Source: Magnetospirillum molischianum DSM 120 (lineage in GTDB: Bacteria; Pseudomonadota; Alphaproteobacteria; Rhodospirillales; Magnetospirillaceae). From it: a stretch of DNA of 56,314 bases. Position numbers and translations under genes: made by a program. Position 1 is the first letter of the stretch. Each line of letters begins with the position of its first letter. Shown here piece by piece: positions 1 to 8,452 of this stretch. The stretch covers positions 38,551-94,864 of the forward strand of contig NZ_CAHP01000035.1 of NCBI RefSeq assembly GCF_000294655.1. Direction: 5' to 3'. A model generated the notes under the pieces. That model searched no databases. It saw nothing but the letters and a program-made list of their open reading frames with translations, and was not told where the DNA came from.

Positions 1-103
1 ATCCCGCCTGAAACCGTCTCCCGATCCGTTCCAACCGAGAAGGCCTTCCGAACGATGGCCGGTCCCGCTTCCGGGAACATGAAGGATCAGAAGGAGACAT
101 TCC

Positions 104-943
104 ATGCCCGTCATTTCGACAAACACCGCCTCGAACTCGGCGCTCCGTTACCTCAATATCAATTCTGCGAATCAGTCCAGCACTCTGTCGAAGCTGGCAT
201 CGGGATCTCGTATCACCAAGGCTTCGGATGACGCCGCCGGTCTCGCTATCGGCGTTCGTATCCAGTCGGACGTGACGGTGTTGAACCAGGCGGCGACCAG
301 CGCCAGCCAGGGCCAATCGATCCTTCAGACTGCCGATGGCGGTCTTGCCCGCATCGGTGACATCCTTCAGCGCATGAAGTCGCTGGCCACGAAGTCGAAT
401 TCCGGTACGGTCACCGACAAGGAACGCCCCTATCTCCAGGCGGAATTCAAGGAGCTCCAGGGCGAAATCGACACCATCGCCAAGTCGACCCGCTATAACG
501 GCGTTACGCTGCTTAACAAAGGCGATGCCGACAACAAGTTCGAGGCCGGTGTCGACTTCATGCTGGGTACCTCTGCCAGCGATACGATCAAGGTGACGAT
601 CCCCACCGCTGACACCACGACCCTGGCGCTTCCTGCCACCGTGGTCATCTCCACCCAGGCCGATGCGCAGACCACCATTCCGCTGATCGATGCGGCGATT
701 AATATGATCTCGTCTGCCCGTGCCAACATCGGTGCTCTTGAGTCGCGTTTTGATTTCCAGGCGCAGACGATCGCGACCTCGACGGAAAATCTCAGCGCGG
801 CCGGGTCGGTGATCATGGATGCCGACGTTGCGGCGGAAAAGTCGCAGCTGTCGTCTGATGATGTCAAGACCCAGGCGGCTATCGCCGCTTTGTCCCAGGC
901 GAACCAGATGCCGCAGAATCTGCTCAGCCTGTTGAAGAGCTAG
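104..943 (+). CDS. fliC: Flagellin (short alphaproteobacterial type)
   Basis: This is the filament subunit exported by the flagellar type III system, 279 aa. The N-terminal D0/D1 helices show the flagellin signature (residues 1-140, with NSALRYLNI, KLASGSRI and DDAAGLAIG). The C-terminal D1/D0 region ends in the usual amphipathic helix (SQANQMPQNLLSLLKS). The variable centre is very short, as in many alphaproteobacterial flagellins. The start at 104 is supported by an AAGGAG ribosome site about 8 bases upstream. It is followed by a hairpin and then fliD. No convincing promoter is visible in the 103 upstream bases, which may lie inside a longer leader cut by the window edge. Confidence 0.97.
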   Translation: MPVISTNTASNSALRYLNINSANQSSTLSKLASGSRITKASDDAAGLAIGVRIQSDVTVLNQAATSASQGQSILQTADGGLARIGDILQRMKSLATKSNSGTVTDKERPYLQAEFKELQGEIDTIAKSTRYNGVTLLNKGDADNKFEAGVDFMLGTSASDTIKVTIPTADTTTLALPATVVISTQADAQTTIPLIDAAINMISSARANIGALESRFDFQAQTIATSTENLSAAGSVIMDADVAAEKSQLSSDDVKTQAAIAALSQANQMPQNLLSLLKS

Positions 944-969
944 GCGGTTTAGGCCGAAAGGTCTGTCGC

Positions 970-1006
970 ATCCAGGGCGGTCCGGCAATGTCGGGCCGCC
1001 CTGGAT
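970..1006 (+). terminator. Inverted repeat between fliC and fliD
   Basis: A perfect 11-bp GC-rich stem (970-980 with 996-1006, arms ATCCAGGGCGG and its complement) has a loop that can extend the stem by 3 bp (982-984 with 992-994). There is no T-tract after it, so it could be an attenuating or RNA-stabilising hairpin that keeps flagellin mRNA abundant relative to fliD rather than a simple intrinsic terminator. Confidence 0.55.
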
Positions 1007-1042
1007 GGCGCGGCGGCTTCTTCGTATTCAGAGGGTGATGAC

Positions 1043-2764
1043 ATGACAACCAGCGTCAGCGGCACGACTTCCAGCACCAGCACGACAACGAAGACCACCG
1101 CATCGCAGAATCGGAACACGTTCGATTCGAGCGCTCTGGCGCAGGAAGGCTACAATAACAAGTTAGCCAAAGCCGACAGCCTGAATGTCAAGGTCACGAA
1201 AAACGAAGCGAAGATCGCTGCCTATCAGAACCTTCAGACCCTTATGGCCGCGGTAAAATCTCCGCTCGACACCCTGCGCAGCGCGCCGGGAACTGCGGGT
1301 AAAGAATCCGACGCCTTTCTGAACCGATCCACCTATTTGACATCCTCGACCTCGACCAGCGCCAGCAGCATTCTGTCAGCCACGGCCGCCGATGGGACCG
1401 AGGTTGGAGTCCATGACATCGTGGTGACTCAGATCGCCAAGGTTGAACGCCTTGGCGGCAGTTCTCAATCCAGTCGTTCGAGCGCCCTCTCGCTTGCCGG
1501 TACCTTTACCTTGGGAAGCAAGGCGACAGCGGACGGATTGAGTTCAACCGTTACTCCTGGTGCCACCATCACCATCACCGCCGGCATGTCGCTTGACGAC
1601 ATTGCCAACACCATCAACGCCGCCAAAACATCGACCGGGGTGAGCGCCTCGGTGGTCAAGTCTTCGGACAACAGCTACATGATCGTTCTGGCGGGGGTCG
1701 AAACCGACCGTGACATCACCTTGGCAACTGGTTCTGGTGACAACATTCTAAGCAAGCTCGGCTTGATCGACGACTCGGGAAACAAAGTCGCTCCGCTGCA
1801 AAAGGCTCAGGGGGCAAAGCTGACGGTTGATAGTGTGGCGATCACCGGCGCAACCAATGAGATAAAAGGCGCCATTGATGGCGTTACCCTGAGTCTTTAC
1901 AAGGCCGATCCGTTAAATACCTTGTCCCTTGAGGTCGATAGCGACCTCAAGGGGATCAAGACGCAGATCACAAACTTTGTTACCGCCTATAATTCGTTAC
2001 GTGATTTCATTCTGGTCAATCAGAGCACCAATTCCGATGGGACCGCCGGTACCGATGCGGCCCTGTTTAGCGATTCGCTGTTACGAGAAATCACGACGTC
2101 GCTTCAGTCAATTATGACGACCGGCGTCAACGGAGTCTCCCTGGCGACGATCGGGATCACGCTCGACCTCAACAACAAGCTGGTGGTGGCGGATACAACC
2201 CTCGATACCGCGCTCAGCAGCTCGCTGTCTTCGGTCAAGTCGCTGTTTTCGTATCAAATGACCAGTTCGTCGCCGGACCTCGAATTATTGACACATGGCG
2301 ACGGCCCCACTTCGGCCAATTTCGATCTCAAAGTCACCGTTGATGCGGTGACAGGGAAGGTGACCGGGGCTTCGGTCAATGGGGACGAGTCGCTCTTCAC
2401 CTTCAGCGACAACACCATCAAGGGGGTTGCGGGAAGCATTTATGACGGTCTGAGCCTTGTCTATAGCGGCAAGACCTCGCAAACCGTCAACGTCAAGATC
2501 AGCCAGGGTATCGCCGACCAGCTGTACCAGTCGATCGAAACCGCATCAAATACGTATAACGGCCAGATCACGACTGCGGTCAACGACCTTAAGAAGGATA
2601 ATTCCGACTTGGGCGCCCGGATTACGACGATTGGCCAGAACGCAGCGATCTACCGCGACTTCTTGCTTGATAAGTATGCAAAGGTCGAAGCCAAGCTGGC
2701 CAAGGCTCAGTCGGTTCTTGACTTGCTGAAGGCTCTCAACAGCGCTGAAAACAAATCATCCTGA
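1043..2764 (+). CDS. fliD: Flagellar hook-associated protein 2 (filament cap)
   Basis: This is the FliD/HAP2 cap protein, 573 aa, which sits at the tip of the filament and folds incoming flagellin. The N-terminal FliD_N region (about residues 25-130) contains the paired KADSLNVKVTKNEAKIAAYQ helix. The C-terminal FliD_C region (about 255-560) ends with a long coiled-coil segment (NTYNGQITTAVNDLKKD onward). The Ser/Thr-rich N-terminus and the low cysteine content fit an exported axial protein. It lies between fliC and fliS, the usual order for the cap, filament and chaperone genes. Start ATG 1043 follows a weak GAGGG site. Confidence 0.95.
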   Translation: MTTSVSGTTSSTSTTTKTTASQNRNTFDSSALAQEGYNNKLAKADSLNVKVTKNEAKIAAYQNLQTLMAAVKSPLDTLRSAPGTAGKESDAFLNRSTYLTSSTSTSASSILSATAADGTEVGVHDIVVTQIAKVERLGGSSQSSRSSALSLAGTFTLGSKATADGLSSTVTPGATITITAGMSLDDIANTINAAKTSTGVSASVVKSSDNSYMIVLAGVETDRDITLATGSGDNILSKLGLIDDSGNKVAPLQKAQGAKLTVDSVAITGATNEIKGAIDGVTLSLYKADPLNTLSLEVDSDLKGIKTQITNFVTAYNSLRDFILVNQSTNSDGTAGTDAALFSDSLLREITTSLQSIMTTGVNGVSLATIGITLDLNNKLVVADTTLDTALSSSLSSVKSLFSYQMTSSSPDLELLTHGDGPTSANFDLKVTVDAVTGKVTGASVNGDESLFTFSDNTIKGVAGSIYDGLSLVYSGKTSQTVNVKISQGIADQLYQSIETASNTYNGQITTAVNDLKKDNSDLGARITTIGQNAAIYRDFLLDKYAKVEAKLAKAQSVLDLLKALNSAENKSS

Positions 2765-2783
2765 TAATCCGAGGGAGGACTCC

Positions 2784-3194
2784 ATGATCCACTCGCAGCA
2801 GGCCAGTGCGGCCTATCGCGCCGCCACCATGACCGTGCCACCGCTTCATGCCGTCGTGATGCTGTATGACGGCGTTCTGGTCAGAGTCCGCAACGCAGCC
2901 GCCGCCGCCGAACGCGGCGATTGGGACCGGCAGTCCGATGAGATTTCCCGTGCCGTCGATCTGTTGCGTGGCTTGCTTGCCGCGTTGGACTTCGAACGCG
3001 GCGGCGATGTCGCGATGCGTCTCCGCCAGACCTATCAGGCCAATATCCGGGCGTTGCTCCGGTCTACCCGTGAGGCCCAGGCCGTGGCGATGTGCGCCAA
3101 GATTGAAGATGGTTTGCGTCAATTGCGCAATGCTTGGGCCGAAATCGCCGGTATGCCCGAAAGCCAGCCGAACCGGATGGTCGATCCGGCCTGA
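2784..3194 (+). CDS. fliS: Flagellin-specific chaperone FliS
   Basis: FliS is a 136-aa helical cytosolic chaperone that binds the C-terminus of flagellin and blocks early polymerisation. The family pattern is visible: an AYR motif near the N-terminus (SAAYRAATM), the PPLHAVVMLYDGVLVRV helix, and a four-helix bundle with the LLRGLLAALDFERGG segment. It begins 19 bases after fliD with a GAGGGAGG ribosome site, so it is probably co-transcribed with fliD. Its length is normal for the family. Confidence 0.92.
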   Translation: MIHSQQASAAYRAATMTVPPLHAVVMLYDGVLVRVRNAAAAAERGDWDRQSDEISRAVDLLRGLLAALDFERGGDVAMRLRQTYQANIRALLRSTREAQAVAMCAKIEDGLRQLRNAWAEIAGMPESQPNRMVDPA

Positions 3195-3216
3195 CCTCCC
3201 GAAGTAGTTGTCCCTT

Positions 3217-3247
3217 TTAATGCTCTCTTAACGCTCCCTTAATGCGC
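3217..3247 (+). promoter_or_regulatory. Tandem CtrA-type operator
   Basis: Three TTAA half-sites occur at 3217-3220, 3228-3231 and 3239-3242, each separated by exactly 7 bases. They form two overlapping TTAA-N7-TTAA boxes with an 11-bp helical period, and the half-sites read TTAATGC, TTAACGC and TTAATGC. TTAA-N7-TTAA is the known CtrA binding consensus of Alphaproteobacteria, and CtrA controls flagellar genes in this class. An AT-rich ATATATAATA stretch downstream (about 3313-3322) could hold a -10 region. The site sits upstream of the small gene at 3381 and the flgD block. Confidence 0.7.
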
Positions 3248-3380
3248 CTGATTTTGTCGTGATGGGAATAATTTGGTGGTAAGGAGATGCTGTATTCTCT
3301 ATGCGATCTGGGATATATAATAGGAGAAGGCCCGCTCGGGCCATCCTGTTGCCGCCGACGAAGAAATCGAGGCGTTATCA

Positions 3381-3653
3381 ATGACCAGAACGATCACTCT
3401 GGAGGAGTTTGTAGATCTCCTCGATCGGTTGGGCGGTGTCCTTACGGATTGGCCCTCTGAATATCGAATTTCCGCTGATGCTTTGTTGGCCCAATCGTCC
3501 GAGGCGCGTCAGGCTTTGGCCGAGGCTACGGAGATGGAAGCGCTGTTGCGGAAGGCGCAGCCCAAAGCTCCGTCTGGGCTCATTGACCGCATTCTCGCCG
3601 CGTCTGGTGCTCCCGCTCCATCGAGTAGCCGGATAAAACGCCCGGTCGGGTAA
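3381..3653 (+). CDS. Small conserved-type hypothetical protein in flagellar cluster
   Basis: This 90-aa acidic protein has no signal peptide or membrane segment. It has the pattern of a family of short alphaproteobacterial proteins: LDRLGGVLTDWP, a helix ending in ALLAQSSEARQALAEA, and EMEALLRK, followed by a disordered tail (APAPSSSRIKRPVG). Proteins with this 'LDxxGxxxxxWP' opening are often encoded beside sigma/anti-sigma genes, but no partner is present here, so the function is unknown. It lies between fliS and flgD, behind the tandem CtrA boxes and before a clear terminator, so it probably forms a separate short transcript. Confidence 0.7.
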   Translation: MTRTITLEEFVDLLDRLGGVLTDWPSEYRISADALLAQSSEARQALAEATEMEALLRKAQPKAPSGLIDRILAASGAPAPSSSRIKRPVG

Positions 3654-3708
3654 GAAAATGGCGATAAACACCGCCTGATCTCCCCTGCGTTCCCGTATCA
3701 AGTAAGAC

Positions 3709-3740
3709 ACACCCCGCCGACACATGTTGGCGGGTGTTTT
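3709..3740 (+). terminator. Rho-independent terminator
   Basis: A GC-rich stem pairs ACACCC(c)GCC (3709-3718) with GGCGGGTGT (3729-3737), with one bulged C and a short loop. It runs directly into TTTT (3737-3740). It lies about 55 bases after the stop of the small gene at 3381 and before flgD, separating the two transcripts. Confidence 0.8.
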
Positions 3741-3877
3741 CGTGTGTCTGCACGATTGTAACAAAAGACGATTTCAATAGAACAATAAATGGTGCGCCAG
3801 ATATCTCCGGTGCGTCCGTAGAAGAAATCAGAGAGCGACGGATCGACTGTCGCTGGATTTCTTCAACGGGGTGCGCC

Positions 3878-4546
3878 ATGACCGCATCGGTCACATCCAC
3901 GACGTCATCCACGACATCGACCAGCACGTCGGCCAAGTCGTCCGGTCTTTCGGCGAATTACGATACGTTTCTGAAGTTGTTGTGCGCGCAGCTTAAGAAT
4001 CAGAACCCGCTGAGTCCGACCGACGCCACCCAGTTCACCAGCCAGCTGGTCCAGTATTCGAACCTGGAACAGCAGGTTAAGACCAACAGCAAGCTCGACA
4101 GCGTGCTGTCGTCGCTGTCGGCGTCAAGCTTCACCAACGGCGCCAGCTATATCGGCTGCGTGGTCGAGGCTGCGGGCAACAGCGTCAATGTTAAGTCTGA
4201 CGGTACCGTTTCCGCCAGCTGGAACTACGAACTGGATAGCAAGGCATCTTCGGTCAAGCTGTCCGTCACCGATTCCGCAGGAAAAGTCGTCTGGACCGGC
4301 AGTGGCGATCCCGCTGTTGGTACGCATGCGCTTGTCTGGAACGGGACTGACTCCAGCGGCAAGGCGTTCCCCGCTGGCGACTACACGCTGAAAGTCACTG
4401 CGCTCGATGCGTCCGGCGCCGCGATTGAGACCTCGACGACGATCAAAGGCAAGGTGACCGCAGTCAGTTCAAACGGCGGCAACACGATGCTCGAACTTGG
4501 CGGCACCAACGTCAAGTTGTCCGATATCACCCGCCTCGCGGCCTGA
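3878..4546 (+). CDS. flgD: Flagellar hook assembly scaffold FlgD
   Basis: FlgD is the cap on which FlgE hook subunits assemble, 222 aa from ATG 3878. The open frame extends 48 codons further upstream, but that stretch overlaps the terminator and is not FlgD-like. The internal start gives the Ser/Thr-rich export leader and normal length. The conserved N-terminal block is present (NYDTFLKLLCAQLKNQNPLSPTDATQFTSQL). It is followed by the FlgD Tudor/FLG-Ig-like domain (SWNYELDSKASSVKLSVTD, VWNGTDSSGKAFPAGDYTL). The gene is 14 bases from flgE and clearly in its operon. Confidence 0.95.
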   Translation: MTASVTSTTSSTTSTSTSAKSSGLSANYDTFLKLLCAQLKNQNPLSPTDATQFTSQLVQYSNLEQQVKTNSKLDSVLSSLSASSFTNGASYIGCVVEAAGNSVNVKSDGTVSASWNYELDSKASSVKLSVTDSAGKVVWTGSGDPAVGTHALVWNGTDSSGKAFPAGDYTLKVTALDASGAAIETSTTIKGKVTAVSSNGGNTMLELGGTNVKLSDITRLAA

Positions 4547-4560
4547 CAGGGAGAATTGCA

Positions 4561-5796
4561 ATGTCACTCGCCGGAGCGATGAACACTGCCGTATCGGCGC
4601 TGAAGGCGCAAAGTCAAGCGCTGTCGATGATTTCCAACAATCTCGCCAATTCTTCGACCACGGGCTACAAAGGCGTTTCAACTAGCTTTTCATCCCTGGT
4701 TACTCAGCAATTCAGCACCACGTCCTATCCGGGCGGCGGGGTGACGACGTCGGTTCGCCAGAACGTCGATGCTCAGGGGCTGATTTCTGCGACCACCAAC
4801 AACACCGATCTTGCGATCGACGGCAACGGCTTTTTCGTCGTCACCTACGGGCAGGACGGCAAAGAAGATTTCTATACCCGTGACGGCGAGTTTTCGGTCA
4901 ACAAGGAAGGCTATCTCGTCCTGGGAAATTACTATCTCCAGGGTGCCAAGACCGACACCTACGGCAAGATCGTCGGGAATATCGCGAACCCCGAGCCGAT
5001 AAAGGTCAACATCAACGACAAGCAGGCGATCCCGACGACGACGGAGGCCATCAAGGCCAACCTTCCGTCCACTGCCGCGGTGGGGGCCACCTTCTCGACC
5101 TCGATGGAAGTGTTCGATGCCCAGGGTGGGGCGAGCACGGTCAGCCTGACCTTTGAAAAGACTGCCGCGAATGCCTGGAAGCTGTCCTTCGGCAATCTGA
5201 CCTCGGACGGTGGCGCGCCGACAGGCACGATCTCCCCGACGTCGCTTTCGCTGACCTTTGACGGCAATGGAAAGCTGACTTCGAATGCGACCGAGACGCT
5301 CGCGCTGACTTGGACCAACGGCAGCACCTCGCCCAGTTCGATCAAGCTTGATCTGGGCAAGGAAGGCAGCCTCAGCCAGCAGAACACCGGCACGGGCCTG
5401 AGCATCACCAGCATCGTCGGCGACGGCGCGGTGCCTGGCAGCTATACCGGCGTCGAAATCGGCAAGGACGGTACGATCTTCGCCAAATACGACAACGGCC
5501 TTCAGGTTCCCATTTCCAAGATGGCGATTGCGACGTTCCCCAATCCGGACGGTCTGTCCGCGATGAGTAACGGTATCTATGCGCAATCGTCGTCATCGGG
5601 AAAGCACGACATCTATCACGTCGCGGGCGACGGCGGGACCGGGATCATCAAGTCGAGTTCGCTCGAAGCTTCGAATGTCGATACCGGAACCGAGTTCACC
5701 CGGATGATTGTCGCGCAGCAGGCTTATTCGGCTGCATCCCAGGTCATCAGTACCGCCAAGGACATGTACAGCTCCCTGATTTCGGCTGTCCGCTGA
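4561..5796 (+). CDS. flgE: Flagellar hook protein FlgE
   Basis: This is the hook subunit, 411 aa. It has the N-terminal rod/hook signature (AMNTAVSALKAQSQALSMISNNLANSSTTGYK) and the C-terminal Flg_bbr_C block (LEASNVDTGTEFTRMIVAQQAYSA and the final helix DMYSSLISAVR). A central FlgE D2-type domain lies between them (about residues 180-300). The start ATG 4561 follows a GGGAGAA site. It is the second gene of the flgD-flgE pair and is followed 26 bases later by a small co-directional gene. Confidence 0.96.
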   Translation: MSLAGAMNTAVSALKAQSQALSMISNNLANSSTTGYKGVSTSFSSLVTQQFSTTSYPGGGVTTSVRQNVDAQGLISATTNNTDLAIDGNGFFVVTYGQDGKEDFYTRDGEFSVNKEGYLVLGNYYLQGAKTDTYGKIVGNIANPEPIKVNINDKQAIPTTTEAIKANLPSTAAVGATFSTSMEVFDAQGGASTVSLTFEKTAANAWKLSFGNLTSDGGAPTGTISPTSLSLTFDGNGKLTSNATETLALTWTNGSTSPSSIKLDLGKEGSLSQQNTGTGLSITSIVGDGAVPGSYTGVEIGKDGTIFAKYDNGLQVPISKMAIATFPNPDGLSAMSNGIYAQSSSSGKHDIYHVAGDGGTGIIKSSSLEASNVDTGTEFTRMIVAQQAYSAASQVISTAKDMYSSLISAVR

Positions 5797-5821
5797 CCGA
5801 TTGCCGCGAAAGGACGTTTCG

Positions 5822-6184
5822 ATGACCAACAAACCCGATTCAGCTCAGATTATTTCTCTCTCCGAACGCCGCTTCGAGCGTCGGATCGAGGAAATTCGCG
5901 AGATTCTTCCTCCCGCCCCGCCGGGGGAAACAGTCGATCCCGATCTCGACGCCCGTCAGCTTGCCGAGATCCTCGCTCAGCAGATTGCCGAACTGCCGGA
6001 CGATCAGCGTCGGCTGGTTCGTCGCCGGGTTTCCGTTGCCATCGGCGATCTTGAAACCCTGATCGAAGAACTGGAGGGCGATCTTGCCGCTCTGGCCAAG
6101 GATCTGCGGGCACTCAACAACCATGACGGTGCAGTGCGGGCTTATCGCCAAGGGTCCACCGCCACTCACGACCTTTGTTCCTGA
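5822..6184 (+). CDS. Hypothetical flagellar-operon protein
   Basis: This is a 120-aa charged protein, start chosen at ATG 5822 because AAAGGA precedes it. The frame is open a further 7 codons upstream to an ATG that overlaps the end of flgE. The sequence is mostly helical: an Arg/Glu-rich stretch (SERRFERRIEEIREILPP), then acidic amphipathic helices (ARQLAEILAQQIAELPDDQRR, LETLIEELEGDLAALAKDL). No signal peptide or membrane segment is seen. Its place between flgE and the FlgN-like gene suggests a cytoplasmic export or assembly accessory role, but it is not a family I can name. Confidence 0.75.
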   Translation: MTNKPDSAQIISLSERRFERRIEEIREILPPAPPGETVDPDLDARQLAEILAQQIAELPDDQRRLVRRRVSVAIGDLETLIEELEGDLAALAKDLRALNNHDGAVRAYRQGSTATHDLCS

Positions 6185-6221
6185 CACAATTGTGTCCCAA
6201 TCCGAGACAAGGAGCCTCGCC

Positions 6222-6683
6222 ATGCTTCAGACCGTCGCCGCCGATCTTTCGGACCTCGCTCGCGTCGAAACCTCGGCCCATGCCCTGCTCGATGTGGTGA
6301 CCGAACTGTCCGCCGTGCTGGAAGAGGAAAACCGGCTGTTGGCCGAGGGATTTCCCGCCGGTCTGGTCGGAACCTCGGATCGCAAGGGCGAACTGACGGC
6401 CGAATATGCCGATCTGTGGGAGCAGGTGCGTGCCGAGGCCGCCCAGGCCCTGGCTGCCGATCCCGACTTCGCCCGCTCGCTGACGCAGGCGGTGGGCGAT
6501 CTGCGTCAGGTTGCCAACGAAAATCTGGCGCGGCTGGAAGCGGCGATGACGGCATCGCGGCGTCGGGTCGAGGCAGCACTGGCGGCTTTGCATGAGGATG
6601 CCGCCATCGGTGGGACCTACGGGGCCGATGGTGAGACGTTGCTGGCCCATTTCCCGTCCATCGGGACCAACTTTCACGCCTGA
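6222..6683 (+). CDS. flgN: FlgN-like export chaperone
   Basis: This is a 153-aa all-helical protein directly upstream of flgK and flgL, the substrates of the FlgN chaperone. The start ATG 6222 is fixed by an AAGGAG site. The longer frame upstream overlaps the previous gene and looks non-coding. The N-terminal helix contains the FlgN-like block (LLDVVTELSAVLEEENRLLAEG), followed by a long helical coil with SDRKGELTAEYADLW and ARLEAAMTASRRRVEAAL. FlgN proteins are poorly conserved, so the call rests on length, helix pattern and gene order. Confidence 0.75.
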   Translation: MLQTVAADLSDLARVETSAHALLDVVTELSAVLEEENRLLAEGFPAGLVGTSDRKGELTAEYADLWEQVRAEAAQALAADPDFARSLTQAVGDLRQVANENLARLEAAMTASRRRVEAALAALHEDAAIGGTYGADGETLLAHFPSIGTNFHA

Positions 6684-6725
6684 TTCCAGCCCAGGGCGGG
6701 CAGAGATCGCGAAGGGGAGCTGAAG

Positions 6726-8450
6726 ATGTCGCTCAATCTTGCCATGTCCACGGCGTCGCGATCGCTGCGGGCGATCGAAACCCAACTTTCGGTCGCGACG
6801 GCGAATATGACGAGCGCCGACGTCAAAGGGTATACCCGCAAGTCCGCGACCAAGGTCACCGAAGTCACGGCGGGAGTTGGTACCGGCGCCACGATCACCG
6901 AGATCGTCAGCAAGGTCGATCCCTGGCTGTTGAAGAGCATTATATCCGCGTCATCGTCCAAGGAGGCCTCTGCGGTCACCTATGATTATCTCTCCCAACT
7001 GGGGCAGGCTCTGGGGGCGCTGTCGTCGGACAGCAGCAGTGGTGGGACTCTGGCCACGGCTATTTCATCGCTGACGGCATCGCTGACCAAGCTTGCGACC
7101 ACGCCCGACAGCGCAACTCTGAAAAGCGATGTCGTTGGTGATCTCGACACTGTTGCCGCTGCGTTACGTTCGACTTCCTCTCAGGTGCAGAACCTGCGTC
7201 TGAATGCCGATTCCGACATCGCCGACGCCGTTGATACCGCCAATACTGCGTTGAACGCGATCGATGCGCTGAACGATTCCATCGTTCGCGCCCAGGCGTC
7301 CGGCCAGTCCACGTCCGATCTGGAAGACCAGCGGATGAACAAGGTGGCCGATCTGGCTGGCGTGATGGGAATCACCTATTTCACCCAGGCGAATGGGGCG
7401 ATGGTAATCTACACCAGCGGCGGCAAGCCGCTGCTGAATTCGACCGTTCATCCCTTGTCGTTCAAAGAGACAAGCACGATGACCTCGGGCGCGTACTATT
7501 CCGATATCCCGCCCAAAGGCAATTTGTCCGGTATCTCCGTTGATGGCGAACCCATCACGGGGACAATCAGAAACGGCAGCCTCTCCTCGTTGCTGACAAT
7601 GCGCGACAAGACTCTGCCCGGCATTCAAACCGAACTGGACACGATCGCGAAAAGCCTGCGCGATACCCTTAACAGCGTTCATAACGACAGTGCGGGAACG
7701 TCCTCTCCCAGTAGTTTGAGTGGCAGTGTCGGGGGCGTGAACGCGTTGGGGATGAGCGGCACGCTCAAGGTTGTCATTACCGATGCGGACGGCAAGGCTG
7801 TTTCCAGCGCGGATATCGACCTTTCGACGATTTCCACGGTTAGCGATCTGAAAGTCGCCCTGGATGCGGTGCCGGGTCTTGATGCCTCGATTGATGCCGA
7901 TGGTCGCCTGAGCGTGACCACAAACCCGTCTTCTACCGGAGTCATTCTGTCGGGTGGGACGGTGTCGTCGGTGAACGGAACCACGCTCTCGGCCGCCAAG
8001 TCCCTGTCCGCCGCGTTGGGTCTCAACGATCTGGTGAGCGGCACCGGCGCGGAAACGATCTCGGTTCGCTCCGATATCTTGGCGTCGCCCAAACTACTCG
8101 CGACATCAACTCTGAATTCCACCGTGACGGTGGGGAGTGCGCCGGTCAGCATCGGAACCGGAACACGGGTCCAGGCTCTGGCCAATGCCATCACGGCGTC
8201 CGGGGTGACCGCCAAGACGAACGACACGGTATCTGGAGTTTCCAGCCGTTTGTCCGCCGCCAAGGAAGAGGCCAGCAGCCAGCAGACAGCTCTGACGACC
8301 CTTACTTCGTCATTTTCTTCGAAATACGGCGTCAATATCGATGAAGAAACCGCCACTGTAACGGCGCTACAGAAGTCTTATTCTGCTTCGGCGCAAGTGT
8401 TCAGTGCGGCAAATTCAATGTTTGACGCCCTTTTACAAGCGGTGAGATGA
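6726..8450 (+). CDS. flgK: Flagellar hook-filament junction protein FlgK (HAP1)
   Basis: FlgK (574 aa) forms the first junction ring between the hook and the filament. The N-terminal signature is SLNLAMSTASRSLRAIETQLSVATANMTSADVKGYTRK. The HAP1 coiled coil follows (about residues 140-215, including DLEDQRMNKVADLAGV and the IQTELDTIAKSLRDTLN segment near 295). The C-terminus is the axial helix SAQVFSAANSMFDALLQAVR. It is preceded by a GAAGGGGAG site. Its stop (8448-8450) overlaps the ATGA at 8447 and lies next to flgL, so the two genes are probably translationally coupled. Confidence 0.95.
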   Translation: MSLNLAMSTASRSLRAIETQLSVATANMTSADVKGYTRKSATKVTEVTAGVGTGATITEIVSKVDPWLLKSIISASSSKEASAVTYDYLSQLGQALGALSSDSSSGGTLATAISSLTASLTKLATTPDSATLKSDVVGDLDTVAAALRSTSSQVQNLRLNADSDIADAVDTANTALNAIDALNDSIVRAQASGQSTSDLEDQRMNKVADLAGVMGITYFTQANGAMVIYTSGGKPLLNSTVHPLSFKETSTMTSGAYYSDIPPKGNLSGISVDGEPITGTIRNGSLSSLLTMRDKTLPGIQTELDTIAKSLRDTLNSVHNDSAGTSSPSSLSGSVGGVNALGMSGTLKVVITDADGKAVSSADIDLSTISTVSDLKVALDAVPGLDASIDADGRLSVTTNPSSTGVILSGGTVSSVNGTTLSAAKSLSAALGLNDLVSGTGAETISVRSDILASPKLLATSTLNSTVTVGSAPVSIGTGTRVQALANAITASGVTAKTNDTVSGVSSRLSAAKEEASSQQTALTTLTSSFSSKYGVNIDEETATVTALQKSYSASAQVFSAANSMFDALLQAVR

Positions 8451-8452
8451 CC

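Noticed and set aside
50..75. Possible sigma-54 promoter before fliC
   Set aside because: A TGG...GC pair occurs, but the spacing between the -24 and -12 elements is 8 instead of 10 bases.
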